Assembly: GCA_009363875.1 (NCBI GenBank)
Contig: CM018698.1
Span: 60,366,939-60,430,938, forward strand
Reading direction: 5' to 3'
Origin: Mikania micrantha
Taxonomy: Eukaryota > Streptophyta > Magnoliopsida > Asterales > Asteraceae
DNA length: 64,000 nt
Made by a program: the position numbers and the translations under genes
Shown here: positions 47,883-60,129 of the stretch, one piece after another
How positions within the stretch are numbered: the stretch's first letter is position 1
Layout: every line of letters begins with the position of its first letter
The notes under the pieces: model-generated
Database searches by the model: none
What the model was told of the DNA's origin: nothing
Seen by the model: the letters and a program-made list of their open reading frames with translations, nothing else

Positions 47883-48106
47883 TTATTAGTGATAGTGGAT
47901 TTGAAGCGGCACTAGGAGTTCCGTGGTTTTACTCTCATTTTGAGAGGTTTCCACGCTAAAAATTTTGGTGTTCTTTATTGTTTTAAAATACCCTATTTGC
48001 TTGCATCCTCATAGGTTCATTCGGGTCGGGAAATTCTTGGTCAAACGAAGATTATTCCGCATTTGTTGTTAACCGTTTGTGACCAGGTTGCTTGTTTTTC
48101 CCATCA
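47883..48106 (+). repeat. Copia-2 5' LTR, second part
   Basis: It resumes with TTATTAGTGATAGT, matching 52660 onward, and ends CCATCA just before the PBS. Confidence 0.8.
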
Positions 48107-48109
48107 AAG

Positions 48110-48122
48110 TGGCATCAAAGCC
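48110..48122 (+). other. Copia-2 primer-binding site (imperfect)
   Basis: TGGCATCAAAGCC differs at two positions from the initiator-Met primer site TGGTATCAGAGCC. Confidence 0.7.
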
Positions 48123-48165
48123 ATTGACTATTGTTCTAGTTAGTTGATAAACACTTGTTTGAACG

Positions 48166-51100
48166 ATGGATGATAATACAAGTAGGATGGTGAATTTAAA
48201 TGGTTCTAATTATCATGTTTGGAAAGGCAAGATGGAAAACCTTCTTTATGTGAAAGATTACTATTTGCCTGTGTTCAGTACGGATAAAGCTAAAAATAAA
48301 ACAGATGAAGAATGGAGTATTCTGCATAGAAAAGTTTGTGGGTATATCCGTCAGTGGGTAGATGATAATGTTTTGAACCATATTAGCAGGAAGACTCGTC
48401 CGTACTTTATGGAACAAGCTAGAAGAGTTGTATGCACGAAAGACGGGGAACAATAAACTGTTCTTGATTAAACAGTTGATAAATTTGAAGTATCATGATG
48501 GAACCCCAGTTACCGATCACTTGAATAGTTTTCAGGGAATTATTAATCAACTTGAATGTATGGGCATCAAGTATGAAGATGAGATACAAGGTTTATGGCT
48601 CCTTAGCACGTTACCGGGTTCTTGGGAGACTTTTAGGACTTCATTGTCCAACTCTGCAGCAAATGGCATTATTACTATGGAACTGGCTAAGGGTAGTATT
48701 CTAAATGAAGAGATGAGAAGAAAGTCACAAGGTTCCTCTTCACATTCAGACGTCTTAGTTACAAAAAGCAGGGGGAGAAGTCAGAGTAGAGGTCCGCGTA
48801 ACAAAGGCAAACGTCGTAGTAAGTCTAAAGGAAAAACTTATGATTTTGAGTGCTACCATTGTGGCAGAAAAGGCCACACAATTCGATACTGCAGACAATT
48901 AAAGAAGGAGAACAAGAAAGCATACTACAATAATCAAAAGAACAACCATAAGAAAGATGATGGTGATAAGGATTCTACTGAGGTAAACACTGCTACTGAA
49001 GAGTTCTTTATTTGTTGTGATTTTGATACGGTGAACATTGCACGTGATGATTCGAGTTGGGTTGTGGATAGTGGTGCTACATGCCACGTGACATCACAAA
49101 GGGACTTTCATTCATCTTATACTCTTGGTGACTATGGGAATGTTAAGATGGGTAACAATGGGCTATCGAAGATCGTTGGTGTTGGAGATGTTTGTTTAAA
49201 GTTTGATACTGGGATGGGGTTGGTTTTACACAATGTAAAACATGTTCCAGATATTAGACTTAATTTGATCTCTGTAGGTGCACTTGATGATGATGGTTAC
49301 CATAATAGCTTTGGTGATGGAAACTGGAAACTCACTCGTGGTTCTTTGATCGTGGCATGAGGTAAAAGAAGTTCAAAGTTGTACATGAAACATCCGAAGA
49401 TCTCTAATGATTCGGTTCACTCATTGAAGAATACTTATATGACCGAGTTATGGCATAAAAGACTTGGTCACATGAGTGAAAATGGGATGTCTTTGTTGTT
49501 GAAGAAAAATTTCTTGTCCGGTGTGTATGATGTTCATTTGAAAAAGTGTTCTCATTGTTTGGAAGGTAAGCAAAATAGAGTTTCCTTTAAGAGCCATCTT
49601 CCTTCAAGAAGAGAAAACATACTGGTTTGGTGCATTCCGATGTATGTGGTCCTATGAAGACTAGATCACTTGGTGGTTGCTCATACTTTGTCACATTCAT
49701 CGATGATCATTCAAGGAAGGTTTGGGCTTATTCCTTAAAATCTAAAGATCAAGTATTAGATGTGTTTAAGCAGTTTCATGCCTTGGTTGAGAGACATACT
49801 GGGAAGAAGCTTAAATGCATTAGAACAGATAATAGAGGTGAATACATTGGTCCTTTTGATGATTATTGTAGAGAGAAAGGTATACGACATCAAAAGACTC
49901 CTCCCAAGACACCACAGTTGAATGGCTTAGCAAAACGAATGAATAGAACATTGGCTGAGAGAGTTAGATGTTTACTCTCACATGCAGGATTACCTGATCC
50001 TTTTTGGGGTGAGGCTTTAAATACAACAGTACATGTTATTAATCTAACTACTTGTGTTCCTTTTTCTTTTGATGTTCCAGACAGGGTTTGGAGTGGCAAA
50101 GATGTTTCATATCGTCATATGCGAGTCTTTGGATGCAAGGCTTTTGTGCACATTCCTAAAGATGAAAGATCAAAGTTTGATGTGAATACCAAGCCTTGCA
50201 TATTCCTTGGTTATGGGCAAGATGAGTTTGGATACAGGTTGTATGATCCAGTTCTAAAGAAGCTCATAAAAAGTCGTGATGTTGTGTTTATGGAAGATCA
50301 AAGTTTGAAAGATATTGAGAAGACAAATATAGTTCCTCAGTATAATGATAATCTTACTGATTTGGATTCAGTTCCTCAATATTCTGAACCACATAATGAA
50401 GATGATATTCAAGAAGATGAACAACATGATAATGACAATGTTAATAATCCAGAGTTACCAGTACCAAATATGTCTGCATTTGTCCCACTTAGGCGGCCTA
50501 ACCGAGATCGTCATCCTTCCACCTGTTTTACCCGTTGATGAGTATGTCTTACTCACTAATCGAGGAGAGCCTGAGTGTTACACAGAGGCCATGAAAGATG
50601 AACACAAAAGGGAGTGGGTTGCATCCATGCAAGATGAGATGAATTCCTTGTATGAGAACAATATTTTTGAGTTGGTAAAATTGCCTAAATGCAAGAGAGC
50701 TCTAAAAAACAAGTGGGTCTATAAGTTGAAGACTGAAGAACATACCTCACGACCTCGGTATAAGGCTAGATTGGTTGTCAAGGGGTTAAATCAAAGAAAA
50801 GGTATTGATTTTAATGAGATTTTCTCTCCGGTCGTGAAGATGAGTTCCATTCGTGTAATTCTTGGTTTGGCTGCTAGTCTTGATCTTGAGGTTGAGCAAA
50901 TGGATGTCAAGACAGCATTACTTCATGGTGACTTAGATAAGGAAATTTACATGAAACAACCGGAAGGCTTTCAAGTGAAAGGTAAAGAAGACTATGTATG
51001 TAAACTTCATAAAAGTCTTTATGGGTTGAAGCAAGCACCAAGAAAGTGGTACAAGAAGTTTGAGTCAGTTATGGGGGAGCAAGGCTATCATAAGACCACT

Positions 51101-52129
51101 TCAGATCACTGTGTTTTCTTTTAGAGGTTTGGTGACGATGATTTCATCATTCTGTTACTTTATGTTGATGACATGTTGATTGTAGGCAAGAATGCAGCAG
51201 AATTGTGAAGCTAAAGAAATAATTAAGCAAGTCATTTTCTATGAAAGACTTGGGGCCAGCAAAACAGATTCTTGGCATTCGGATTACTAGAGATAGAACT
51301 TCAAAGAAGTTACACATGTCACAAGAGCAATACATTGAGAAGGTGCTTTGTAGATTCAATATGGCTAAGGCTAAAGTGGTTAGTTCTCCTCTTACTCATA
51401 ATTTTAAGCTAACTGATAAAGATTGTCCTTCCTCCGAGAAGGAGATTGAAGAAATGGATAGTATTCCATATGCCTCAGCAGTTGGAAGTTTGATGTATGC
51501 AATGGTGTGTACTAGGCCTGACATTGCCCATGCAGTTGGTGTTGTTAGTCGGTTTCTGTCTAATCCAGGTAAGAAACATTGGAAGCAGTTAAGTGGATTC
51601 TTATATATCTACGTGGTACCTCTAAATTGGGTTTATCATTTGGGGATGGGGAGCCGATGCTTGTTGGTTACACAGATTCTGATATGGCAAAAAATAAAGA
51701 CAATATGAAATCCACTTCTGGATATTTGATGACCTTTGCAGGGAGAGCTGTGTCATGGCAATCTAGATTGCAAAAGTGCGTTGCTTTGTCTACTACTGAG
51801 GCTGAGTATTTGGCAGCAACAAAAGCATGCAAAGAATTATTGTGGCTAAAAAGATTTCTGGAAGAGCTTGGCTTTATGCAACAGCGCTACGTGGTTCTTT
51901 GTGATAATCAAAGTGCTATTCATGTTGCTAGAAACTCCACTTTTCACAAAAGAACAAAACATATCGATGTGAGGTATCATTGGATTAGAGATGCTCTTGA
52001 AGACAAGTTGTTGAACTAGATAAAGTTCATACCGATGATAACTGTTCTGATATGTTGACTAAAGCTTTAGCAAGAGAAAAATTGAAGGTATGTTGCTCGA
52101 TCGCCGGGATGGCGAACTCTTTCTCATAG
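48166..52129 (+). pseudogene. gag-pol: Copia-2 gag-pol, broken by stops and frameshifts
   Basis: Order of parts: gag from ATG 48166, knuckle CYHCGRKGHTIRYC (about 48855), protease VVDSGATCHV (about 49060), integrase zinc region (LWHKRLGHMSENG...CSHCLEGK), integrase core (about 49630-50000), RT with FSPVVKMSSIR and YVDDML (about 51160), RNase H with GYTDSDMAKNKD. Lesions: frameshift near 48415, TGA at 49358-49360, frameshifts near 49625 and 50530, TAG at 51122-51124, stops and indel near 51205-51235, frameshifts near 51590 and 52015. The third catalytic residue of integrase, expected as Glu in GVAERMNR, reads Lys (GLAKRMNR). Non-functional. Confidence 0.93.
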
Positions 52130-52131
52130 GC

Positions 52132-52144
52132 CAAAGGGGGAATT
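52132..52144 (+). other. Copia-2 polypurine tract
   Basis: AAAGGGGGAATTT-type purine run directly before the 3' LTR. Confidence 0.7.
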
Positions 52145-52834
52145 TGTTGGGTTTTTATTTGGCCCATGAGAAATGCCAAACAATAAAGCCCAATTTAGTT
52201 GTGAGCCCACAAACAGTATAAAATGAAAGAAAGAAAAAAAATTAGGGTGGATTTCTTTTGTTGCTGCTGCCGTCATTCTCTTCTTGGGAGATTAAGAACA
52301 CAAATTGATTTTTGTGTTGTTGCTGCCTTCTGACGTCAAAAGAAGAAGAAACAAATTTGTTGAATTTGTTTTTGTGGCCCATCATCGTATTCAGTCAACA
52401 CACAAAAGTGTGTTTTGTGTGTGTGTTTAGCAGAGAACAAGAGAAAAGAAAGGTGATTAAATCCCTTTTATTTTGTGTTGTGATACAACCTTTGAAGCCA
52501 AAGAAGAGAAGTTCAGATTAAGTTTGAGGTAACTCTATTTGGTGATTCCACTCTTTTATTTTTAGATTTGATTCCATAGCTTGATGTTATTTTATTCCAA
52601 GTTTATGATGATTGTTGTATGCCTCTATTGCATCTAGAGAAGACTTCGTATTGCTCTATTATTAGTGATAGTGAATTTGAAGCGGCTTAAGGAGTCCCAT
52701 GGTTTTATTCTCATTTCGAGAGGTTTCCATGCTAAAAATTTTGGTGTTCTTTATTGTTTTAAAATACCCTATTTGTTTGCATCCTCATAAGTTCATTCGA
52801 GTCGGGAAATTCTTAGTCAAACGAAGATCATTCC
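52145..52834 (+). repeat. Copia-2 3' LTR, interrupted
   Basis: Homologous to the joined 5' LTR up to GATCATTCC at 52834, where a gypsy LTR begins. About 50 bases of LTR end are missing and presumably lie beyond the window. Confidence 0.85.
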
Positions 52835-53290
52835 TGTAACACCCAAAATCAATACACGCTTACACGTGTCAAATTTAGGTCCCTGTTAATTTTTAACTCA
52901 AAGATATCAAAGATTTGTGCGGAAGCGACTAAAAACATTTCACAAGTAATATGAACTTGTTTAGTTACTAATTACGTTATAAAATCATCATACATTAGTT
53001 TGTATGAAAACCCAATAACCAAAATTTTCCAAAACGTTTGAAACTTGCAACTTACGCGCCCCGATCATGAGGTTTAACGCATCATCTACATCCAACCTGC
53101 AAACACTACACATAATTTCACCATTAGTTCATAAGAACTAAGTAAGATTATCCAAATATAAGGTATGGTTCGAAACGGAAGGGTTCTAGGCCTTAAAACG
53201 CGATTAAGTTATCAAAAACGGACAAATCCGGATTGTCCAGGCCGTAGGCTTACGACCTGGCCATCCTAATCAGAACGTCCCAGCCGTAGC
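52835..53290 (-). repeat. Partial gypsy LTR, minus orientation, interrupted
   Basis: It begins TGTAACACCC and resembles the reverse complement of the end of the LARD-like LTR (27500-27996), sharing TACACGTGTC and TTAGGTCCC. It is cut at 53290 by the Tekay-like element. Probable target duplication of that insertion would be GTAGC (53286-53290). Confidence 0.7.
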
Positions 53291-55351
53291 TGTCACACCC
53301 CCACCTCTCGTCACCTCGTGTCTGGTCTGACGTCACCGAACCGGTTGCGGAAGCATAGTGGTGATGTCTCCGAGGTGAGGGGTGACTTACTTGAACCGAT
53401 ATTATAAGCACACAGATTAACTTAAAATAAATACAATACAGGGTTTCGTCATTACAATCAGTATCATAATTTACAACTAAGTTTATTACACAACTGACTT
53501 ATTTAATTACTAGTGTTTGAAGTGCTGCCTCACCGAGTGTCACTGTCTTCCTGCAAAAAGATTTAAATTTGAAACGTCAGCACAAAGCTGGTGAGTTCGA
53601 CAGTTCAATTTAAAACAATATGATATGATAAGCACGTTCTCAAAAGTTCAGTTCTGGATAACCATGGGACCTGTATCTAGTTCCTTTCGGACGTCTAGTC
53701 TGTCTCAAGATATTACCCGTCGGTACATATCTTAATGCCTCATTATCTTAATGTCTATCATACCATTAAGAAGTTCAGGAAACAGATAACAAACATTCAC
53801 ACAAGGGGAGATGCAATCCTCCCAGCGAATGGGGTGTCAACCAATAGTACTATCAATGTTTTCTGCTCGGCCACACATGGGTTCACTAGATACAGTTCAA
53901 AAATGAGGACTTTCAGTTCCATGATAGAGTTCAGTCTACAGGCAAAATCCCATGAAATCCCACAAAATCACATGAAATCACACAGATATCATTGATGCAT
54001 ATCATATGTTCAGACAACAGTTTGCAGAGTTTCCCCGATGTTTATAAAAGATTAAAAATAAAAGGGGTTGTACGAAACTCACCTGATGATATAAGGGTAG
54101 CAGAGTATCACCAAATTGATAGTACATAGATGATTCTGCATTTAGTTATATTTAATAAGTTATTTATGTTCTAGTTTACTGATTAGATCCTTCTGAACGT
54201 TCAATGTCAAAGACATTGCTTAGTAAATCATCAACTCGATATTAATTATATAATTAATTAATTTAATGTCATATCATACAATGTATGATAATGTAGGAAC
54301 CTACATAGCATTAGATTCCTAACACAAAGTTGATGACACTCTAGATTAATCAGAATAATCTCAGATTAACCAAATAGTTAATGTTGTTGATTATAATGCT
54401 AAAACAGTTTCAAGATGATTTAATGGCTTAGGAGTGATTAATCCTTATTATTGATTACCCAAATATCATGAAATATCACAATGTAGCATCAGAATAGGTG
54501 AAATAACCAGATTTAACATACTAATCTGACTGTTATCACAAACATCAGATAATCATTCCAATGAGTATGTTAATGATTATGATCAGTTTGAAACACTTGG
54601 ATTTAACCTTTGTATTTCAAAGATTAATCAAACTAATCACCTACATTGTTACAATCAAATGGTTTAAACCATTATAATCATAGTTATGATTTCATGAAAA
54701 TCGGGCATTACAACGGATCAAAACAAGGATTTAACCGTTAGAACTTCGTGTTCTTCGTTTATAATCAATCCTAGCCATCATCTAGGCAATAATCAACAAT
54801 CCTAACTATCTCATTACGTTCAAAATCAAGATCTAATCAATCAAAATCAAACTAGAAGGTTAAAACGGACCGTTACCTGATCTGACGAATTCCTGCGGTT
54901 AGAACGACGATCAGGACTTGTATATACGATCCCTGGGATGATCTGGATGTTCAGAAGCCTTTGTAATGAAGATTGAAGGTGTTAGGAAGCTAAAATTTCG
55001 CCTGGAGGTCGAGATAGATCGAGAAAATGCGGTTTTTGAGGTTTTCTAGACATTCTGATCGTTTTAACAAAATTTTGGCCGACATAGTGTCTGGGGCGCA
55101 TCGCCCCAACTGGAGGGTTGGGGTGGGGCGTACCGCCCCACGTCATCAGGATCACCATTTTGGTTTTAAACTTCGTTTCGCGATTCCGGGAGCATACGAA
55201 CTCCGTTTTGCGCGCGGTTTTCGCCCACGTTCATCATTTTTCACATACTATCAATCCCCAATAATAAAAGTTACTAAATCCTCGTGGATTTCAAGCACGA
55301 CCAAATGTGCTCACGTCATAAATGCCGAATTCTTCGTACGCAACTGTCACA
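53291..55351 (-). repeat. Tekay-like 3' LTR, 2061 bp
   Basis: TGTCACACCC...ACTGTCACA on plus. It contains hairpins at 54202-54218, 54272-54290, 54292-54305, 54659-54672 and 54676-54691, and the GC-rich pair at 55093-55107 and 55125-55139. Open frames inside (for example 53735-53995, repeated at 62630-62890) are not genes. Confidence 0.93.
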
Positions 55352-55363
55352 GTCTCCTCCTGT
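55352..55363 (-). other. Tekay-like polypurine tract
   Basis: Minus strand ACAGGAGGAGAC directly before the 3' LTR. Confidence 0.85.
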
Positions 55364-55414
55364 TAGAGAAATTTCGTCCCGAAATTTAGTGAAGACTTAC
55401 ATTAAGACAATTGT

Positions 55415-58400
55415 TTATGAGAATAGATGTGGGTACTTTGCTTTTATTTGATCTTCACGTTCCCACGTATATTCGGGTCCTCGCTGCGAGTTCCATCGCA
55501 CTTTAACGATCGGTATGCGACTACGTTTTAATACTTTCGTTTCTCGATCCATTACCTCTACTGGTTCTTCACTGAACTGAAGTTTTTCGTCAATATGAAT
55601 CTCTTCGAGAGGTACGATCAATGATTCATCAGTTAAACATTTCTTTAGATTAGATATATGAAAGACATCGTGAATGTTACTGAGTTCAAGAGGTAATTCA
55701 AGTCTGTAGGCTACTGGTCCAATTCGTTCAAGAATTTTAAATGGCCCTACAAATCTTGGCGAAAGTTTACCTCGCTTCCCGAATCTGAAAATGCCTTTCC
55801 AAGGTGACACTTTCAACATTACCCGATCACCTACTTGAAATTCGAGTGGTCTACGGCGATTATAAGCATAACTCTTTTGACGATCGCGAGCAGCTTTGAT
55901 TCGTTCTTGAATGAGTGCGATCTTATCAGTTGTTTCCTGAATGAATTCTGGGCCGATGATTTGACTTTCACCTACCTCTGACCAACAGATAGGTGATCTA
56001 CACTTCCGTCCATAAAGTGCTTCGAATGGAGCGCATTGAATACTGGTATGGTAGCTGTTATTGTATGAGAATTCAACAAGTGGAAGATGAATATCCCAGC
56101 TACCTCCAAAATCAATCACACAGCTTCTGAGCATGTCTTCAAGAGTTTGATTTGTTCGTTCAGTCTGCCCGTCAGTTTGTGGATGATAAGCTGTGCTCAT
56201 ATTGATTTGCGTGCCCAGAGCATTCTGAAGAGTTTGCCAAAATCGTGACATAAATCGACTATCTCTGTCAGAAATGATAGAGATCGGTACTCCATGTCGA
56301 GATACAATCTCATTAACATAAAGTTTAGCGAGTCGATCCATAGAATAATCTTCTCGGATGGGTAAGAAATGCGCAGATTTCGTAAGGGGATCAACGATAA
56401 CCCATATAGAGTCATGATTACGTGATGTTCTGGGTAATTTAGTAATGAAATCCATAGAGATCTGATCCCATTTCCACATGGGAATCTCAGGTTGTTGCAA
56501 TAACCCAGAAGGTCGTTGATGTTCAGCCTTAACTTTGAGACATGTTAAACATCGATCCACGTATTCAGCTATGTGTTTCTTCATTCCAGGCCACCAGTAA
56601 AAATCTTTAAGATCTTTATACATTTTATCAGCACCTGGATGAATAGAATACCTGGATTTATGCGCCTCATCCAAGATAATAGTTCGAGAGTTACCGAATA
56701 GAGGAACCCAGATTCGGTCTTTGAAATACAATACTCCATCGTCTTTGGTATCAAGTTTCTTATCTAATCCTCTCAGTCCTTCAGCAGAATAGTTCGTTGC
56801 TTGTAAAGCTTGTTGCTGAGCGTCTTTGATTTGAGGAATTAGACTGGTTTGAATAGTCATACCTAACGCTTTCACACGTAAAGGCTTGACTCGTTCCTTG
56901 CGACTTAAAGCATCAGCTACAACATTTGCTTTGCCTGGGTGATAACGAATCTCACAGTCGTAATCGTTCAACAGTTCAACCCATCGCCTCTGTCGCATGT
57001 TCAACATTTTCTGATCTAGAATGTGTTGGAGGCTTTTGTGATCAGTGTATATAATACATCTAGTTCCGTATAGATAATGTCTCCAAATCTTGAGTGCAAA
57101 CACTACTGCACCAAGTTCTAGATCATGTTTGGTATAATTCTTCTCATGTACTTTCAGTTGTCGAGAAGCATAAGCAATTACCTTATCCTTCTGCATTAGA
57201 ACACACCCAAGACCTTGACGTGAAGCATCACAATACACTGTGAAGTTATCAGTACCTTCCGGTAGTGTCAAGATAGGTGCATTACAGAGTTTATGTTTCA
57301 ACAGTTGGAACGCCTCCTCCTATTGAGAACTCCATATAAACGGTTGATTTTTCTGTGTCAATGTAGTCAGTGGCAAGGCTATCTTTGAAAAGTTCTTGAT
57401 AAACCGGCGATAATAACCTGCCAACCCTAAAAATTGGCGTATTTCAGTCGGGGTTCGTGGTGTCTCCCATTGTTTCACCGCCTGAATCTTACTGGATCCA
57501 CTTGAATACCATTTTGATTTACTACATGACCAAGAAATTGAACTTCTCGTAACCAGAACTCACACTTGGAGAACTTGGCATATAATTTTTCACGTGCCAA
57601 AAGTTCTAGAATTAATTTCAAGTGTTGAGCATGTTCTTGTTGATTTCGAGAATAAATAAGAATATCATCTATAAACACAATCACAAATTTATCCAGATAA
57701 GGTCTACATACTCGATTCATCAGATCCATGAAAACTGCTGGTGCATTTGTTAAACCAAATGGCATCACTAAAAATTCGTAATGTCCGTATCGAGTTCTGA
57801 AAGCAGTTTTAGGAATGTCATCATCATGAATACGTAACTGATGATATCCAGATCTTAAATCGATTTTTGAAAAATAAGTAGCACCTTGTAGTTGATCAAA
57901 CAGATCATCGATACGAGGTAGTGGATAACGGTTCTTGATTGTCAGTTTATTGAGTTCCCTGTAGTCAATACACATCCTGAATGAACCATCCTTCTTTTTC
58001 ACAAAAAGAATAGGTGCTCCCCAGGGTGAGAAACTAGGTCTGATAAAACCTTTGTCTAATAGTTCTTGCAATTGACTTGAAAGTTCTTGCATTTCGGATG
58101 GTGCAAGTCGATACGGGGCTTTAGCAACAGGTGCTGCACCTGGAATCAAGTCGATTCGAAATTCAACTTGTCTTACTGGGGGTAATCCTGATATATCCTC
58201 AGGAAAAACTTCAGGAAAATCCTTGACTACTGGGATATCTGTGATTTGTTTGGGTGAATAATTGTGCTCAGTCACATGTGCTAGGAAAGCATAACAGCCT
58301 TTCCTTAAGAACTTCTGAGCTCGCATACAAGATATGATACCAAGTTTTCTACCAGCTCGTTCTCCTTGAACTATCAGTGTATTACCGTTAGGTAATGGAA

Positions 58401-58851
58401 TACGGATCACCTTGTTTTGACAGACAACTTCCGCTTGGTTAGTAGAAAGCCAGTCCATACCAACAACAACATCAAAGCTCCCAAGCTCAATAGGAAGTAA
58501 ATCAATTTTGAAAAGATGATCATTCAAATTCAAAGAACATCCTTGAATAACACTGTAAGTTTTGATCAACTTGCCGTTAGCAAGTTCAATAACATAAGGA
58601 GTTTCTAGATCTACCGTAGATAGTGAAAGTAATGATGCAAATTCAGGAGAGATAAAGCTCTTATCTGCTCCTGTATCAAACAGAACTGATGCGTATAGAT
58701 TATTAAGAAGAAACGTACCAGTAACAATATTTGCATCATGTCTCGCCTCGGTCGCACCAATCTGAAAAGCTCTCCCCCTGTTCGGACAGTTTCGTATGAG
58801 ATGATCAGGGCTTCCACATTTGTAACATGACCGGTTGGTTTGAGTGGTTTG
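55415..58851 (-). pseudogene. pol: Tekay-like pol: protease, RT, RNase H, integrase, chromodomain
   Basis: Pol makes the enzymes of reverse transcription and integration. In order: second zinc knuckle CYKCGSPDHLIRNC (about 58830), protease LFDTGADKSF, RT with FIDDILIYS (about 57670), RNase H with VYCDASRQGLGC, integrase zinc region (HPGADKMYKDLK...CLTCLK), core residues in DFITKLP, ISDRDSRF and GQTERTNQ, and a C-terminal chromodomain (KVRWNSQRGPEYTWERED). It follows gag in the same frame after a TGA (58852-58854). Two further lesions: a one-base frameshift near 57490 at the end of RT and a TAG at 57320-57322 before RNase H. Everything else is open, so the damage is light. Confidence 0.92.
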
Positions 58852-60117
58852 TCATGGTGCTTGGTTTGGTGTCTGAGCAGGAAAGTTGCAATATTTAGCA
58901 TAATGTCCAACTCGGTTACAGTTCAGACAAACAGGACATGGTCCCGTGTGATGGAGTGGACACTTATTGCATTTGGGCGCCTGCCCAGTATAAGTTTTCT
59001 TCTCAGGAACATTTGCACCATAGTTCTTCACCATTGGTTTGCTCTGGGTGATCTCAGTCGGAGCCCTTGTTTTGTTCTTACCAAACCACTTTCGTTTGGT
59101 ACCTTTTGACACCTTCGAGGTACCGGCATCACTACGACTATGAGCCGTCTGAGGTTTCAAAGACAGAGTACCACTCCTTACCGCCTCATTGGTAAGCTTA
59201 GTGGTCAAAAGAATCGTATGTTTCAGGGTTGTAGGTTCAGCAGCAGTCACCATTCCCCGGATCTGGGGAATCAAACCTTTAATGTACTTTTCGATCAAAG
59301 CGGCTTCCGTAGGAAACATGTCGGGAAGTAAACAAGTGAGTTCATGAAACCGATCGGTGTAAGCCAAACAATCAGCACCGATCATTGAGTGATTCCAGAA
59401 TTCCTCCTGGAGTTTTTGAATTTCAGTGATGGGACAGTACTCTGATCTAATCAGAGTTTTAAAATCATTCCAGCCCATCGAGTCAACTGTGGCTGAACCC
59501 AAAGTCTTGGCCTGGGTATTCCACCAGGTCAAAGCTGAGTCTTTCAAAGAACAGGCAGCATAAGACACCTTATGCTCCTCCAAACACTGACTTATTTTGA
59601 GCTTAGTTTCCATCTCCTCGATCCACCTTAAAAGACCAGCCGCTCCTTCCTTGCCAATAAAAGTCGGAGGATTACAGGAAGCAAAATACTTATAAGTACA
59701 TCCCTGTCGGGGTGGATCAGGAATAATGGTAATTGTACCAGTAGTGGTATGAGTTTCAACGTGACCACCAGTAACATTATACTCAACATGATCGTGTTCC
59801 CCACCAGAACCTGCGGTGATATGTGGTTGGTGTTGTGTCAGAACACCACAAGCAAATAGTTGTTCACGCACAATACGAGCTATCATAGCTTCATTTGTTT
59901 CAGATCCGCTTGTACCAGCAGGTGGAACAATGCCTGCTCCAGGGTTCACTGGTGGAGTAGTATTCGTTTCCAAGTTCCCAGGTGGAACCGCGTTCGCTTC
60001 CGGATTAACATGCGGATCCGGATTTGATTCAACATTCAGAGGTGGAATTTGATTCGGTTCAGGGTTGGTAATATTCTTAGCAGCTTTCTTAGCTGGTCGA
60101 CCTCTTTTAGGAGCCAT
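58852..60117 (-). CDS. gag: Tekay-like gag (capsid/nucleocapsid)
   Basis: 421 residues from ATG 60115-60117 (MAPKRGRPAKKAAK); the open frame extends four codons further but only to a GTG. It has a basic start, a Pro/Asn-rich linker, a retrotransposon gag core (LRWIEEMETKLKISQ..., ALTWWN, YCPITEIQKLQEEFWN) and one C-terminal CX2CX4HX4C knuckle (CLNCNRVGHYAKYC). The frame ends at a TGA. Pol, beginning with a second knuckle, continues in the same frame right after. Gag forms the cytoplasmic virus-like particle. The TGA could be a C-to-T mutation of CGA or a readthrough site. Confidence 0.88.
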   Translation of the reverse strand: MAPKRGRPAKKAAKNITNPEPNQIPPLNVESNPDPHVNPEANAVPPGNLETNTTPPVNPGAGIVPPAGTSGSETNEAMIARIVREQLFACGVLTQHQPHITAGSGGEHDHVEYNVTGGHVETHTTTGTITIIPDPPRQGCTYKYFASCNPPTFIGKEGAAGLLRWIEEMETKLKISQCLEEHKVSYAACSLKDSALTWWNTQAKTLGSATVDSMGWNDFKTLIRSEYCPITEIQKLQEEFWNHSMIGADCLAYTDRFHELTCLLPDMFPTEAALIEKYIKGLIPQIRGMVTAAEPTTLKHTILLTTKLTNEAVRSGTLSLKPQTAHSRSDAGTSKVSKGTKRKWFGKNKTRAPTEITQSKPMVKNYGANVPEKKTYTGQAPKCNKCPLHHTGPCPVCLNCNRVGHYAKYCNFPAQTPNQAP

Positions 60118-60129
60118 TAATCTGCTCAC

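Larger units (their letters stand above)
41628..52834 (+). mobile_element. Copia-2: old Tnt1/Tork-like copia element split by nested LTRs
   Basis: 5' LTR in two parts (41628-42141 and 47883-48106), PBS, a broken gag-pol, PPT and a 3' LTR from 52145 that is interrupted at 52834. The LTR pair is clearly diverged. The protein style (YHVWKGKMENLLYVKD, HVTSQRDFHSSYTLGD, MKDLGPAKQILG) recalls Tnt1-type elements. Confidence 0.9.

Noticed and set aside
53735..53995. 86-codon frame repeated at 62630-62890
   Set aside because: It lies within the Tekay-like LTRs, on the strand opposite to the element, with no domain.
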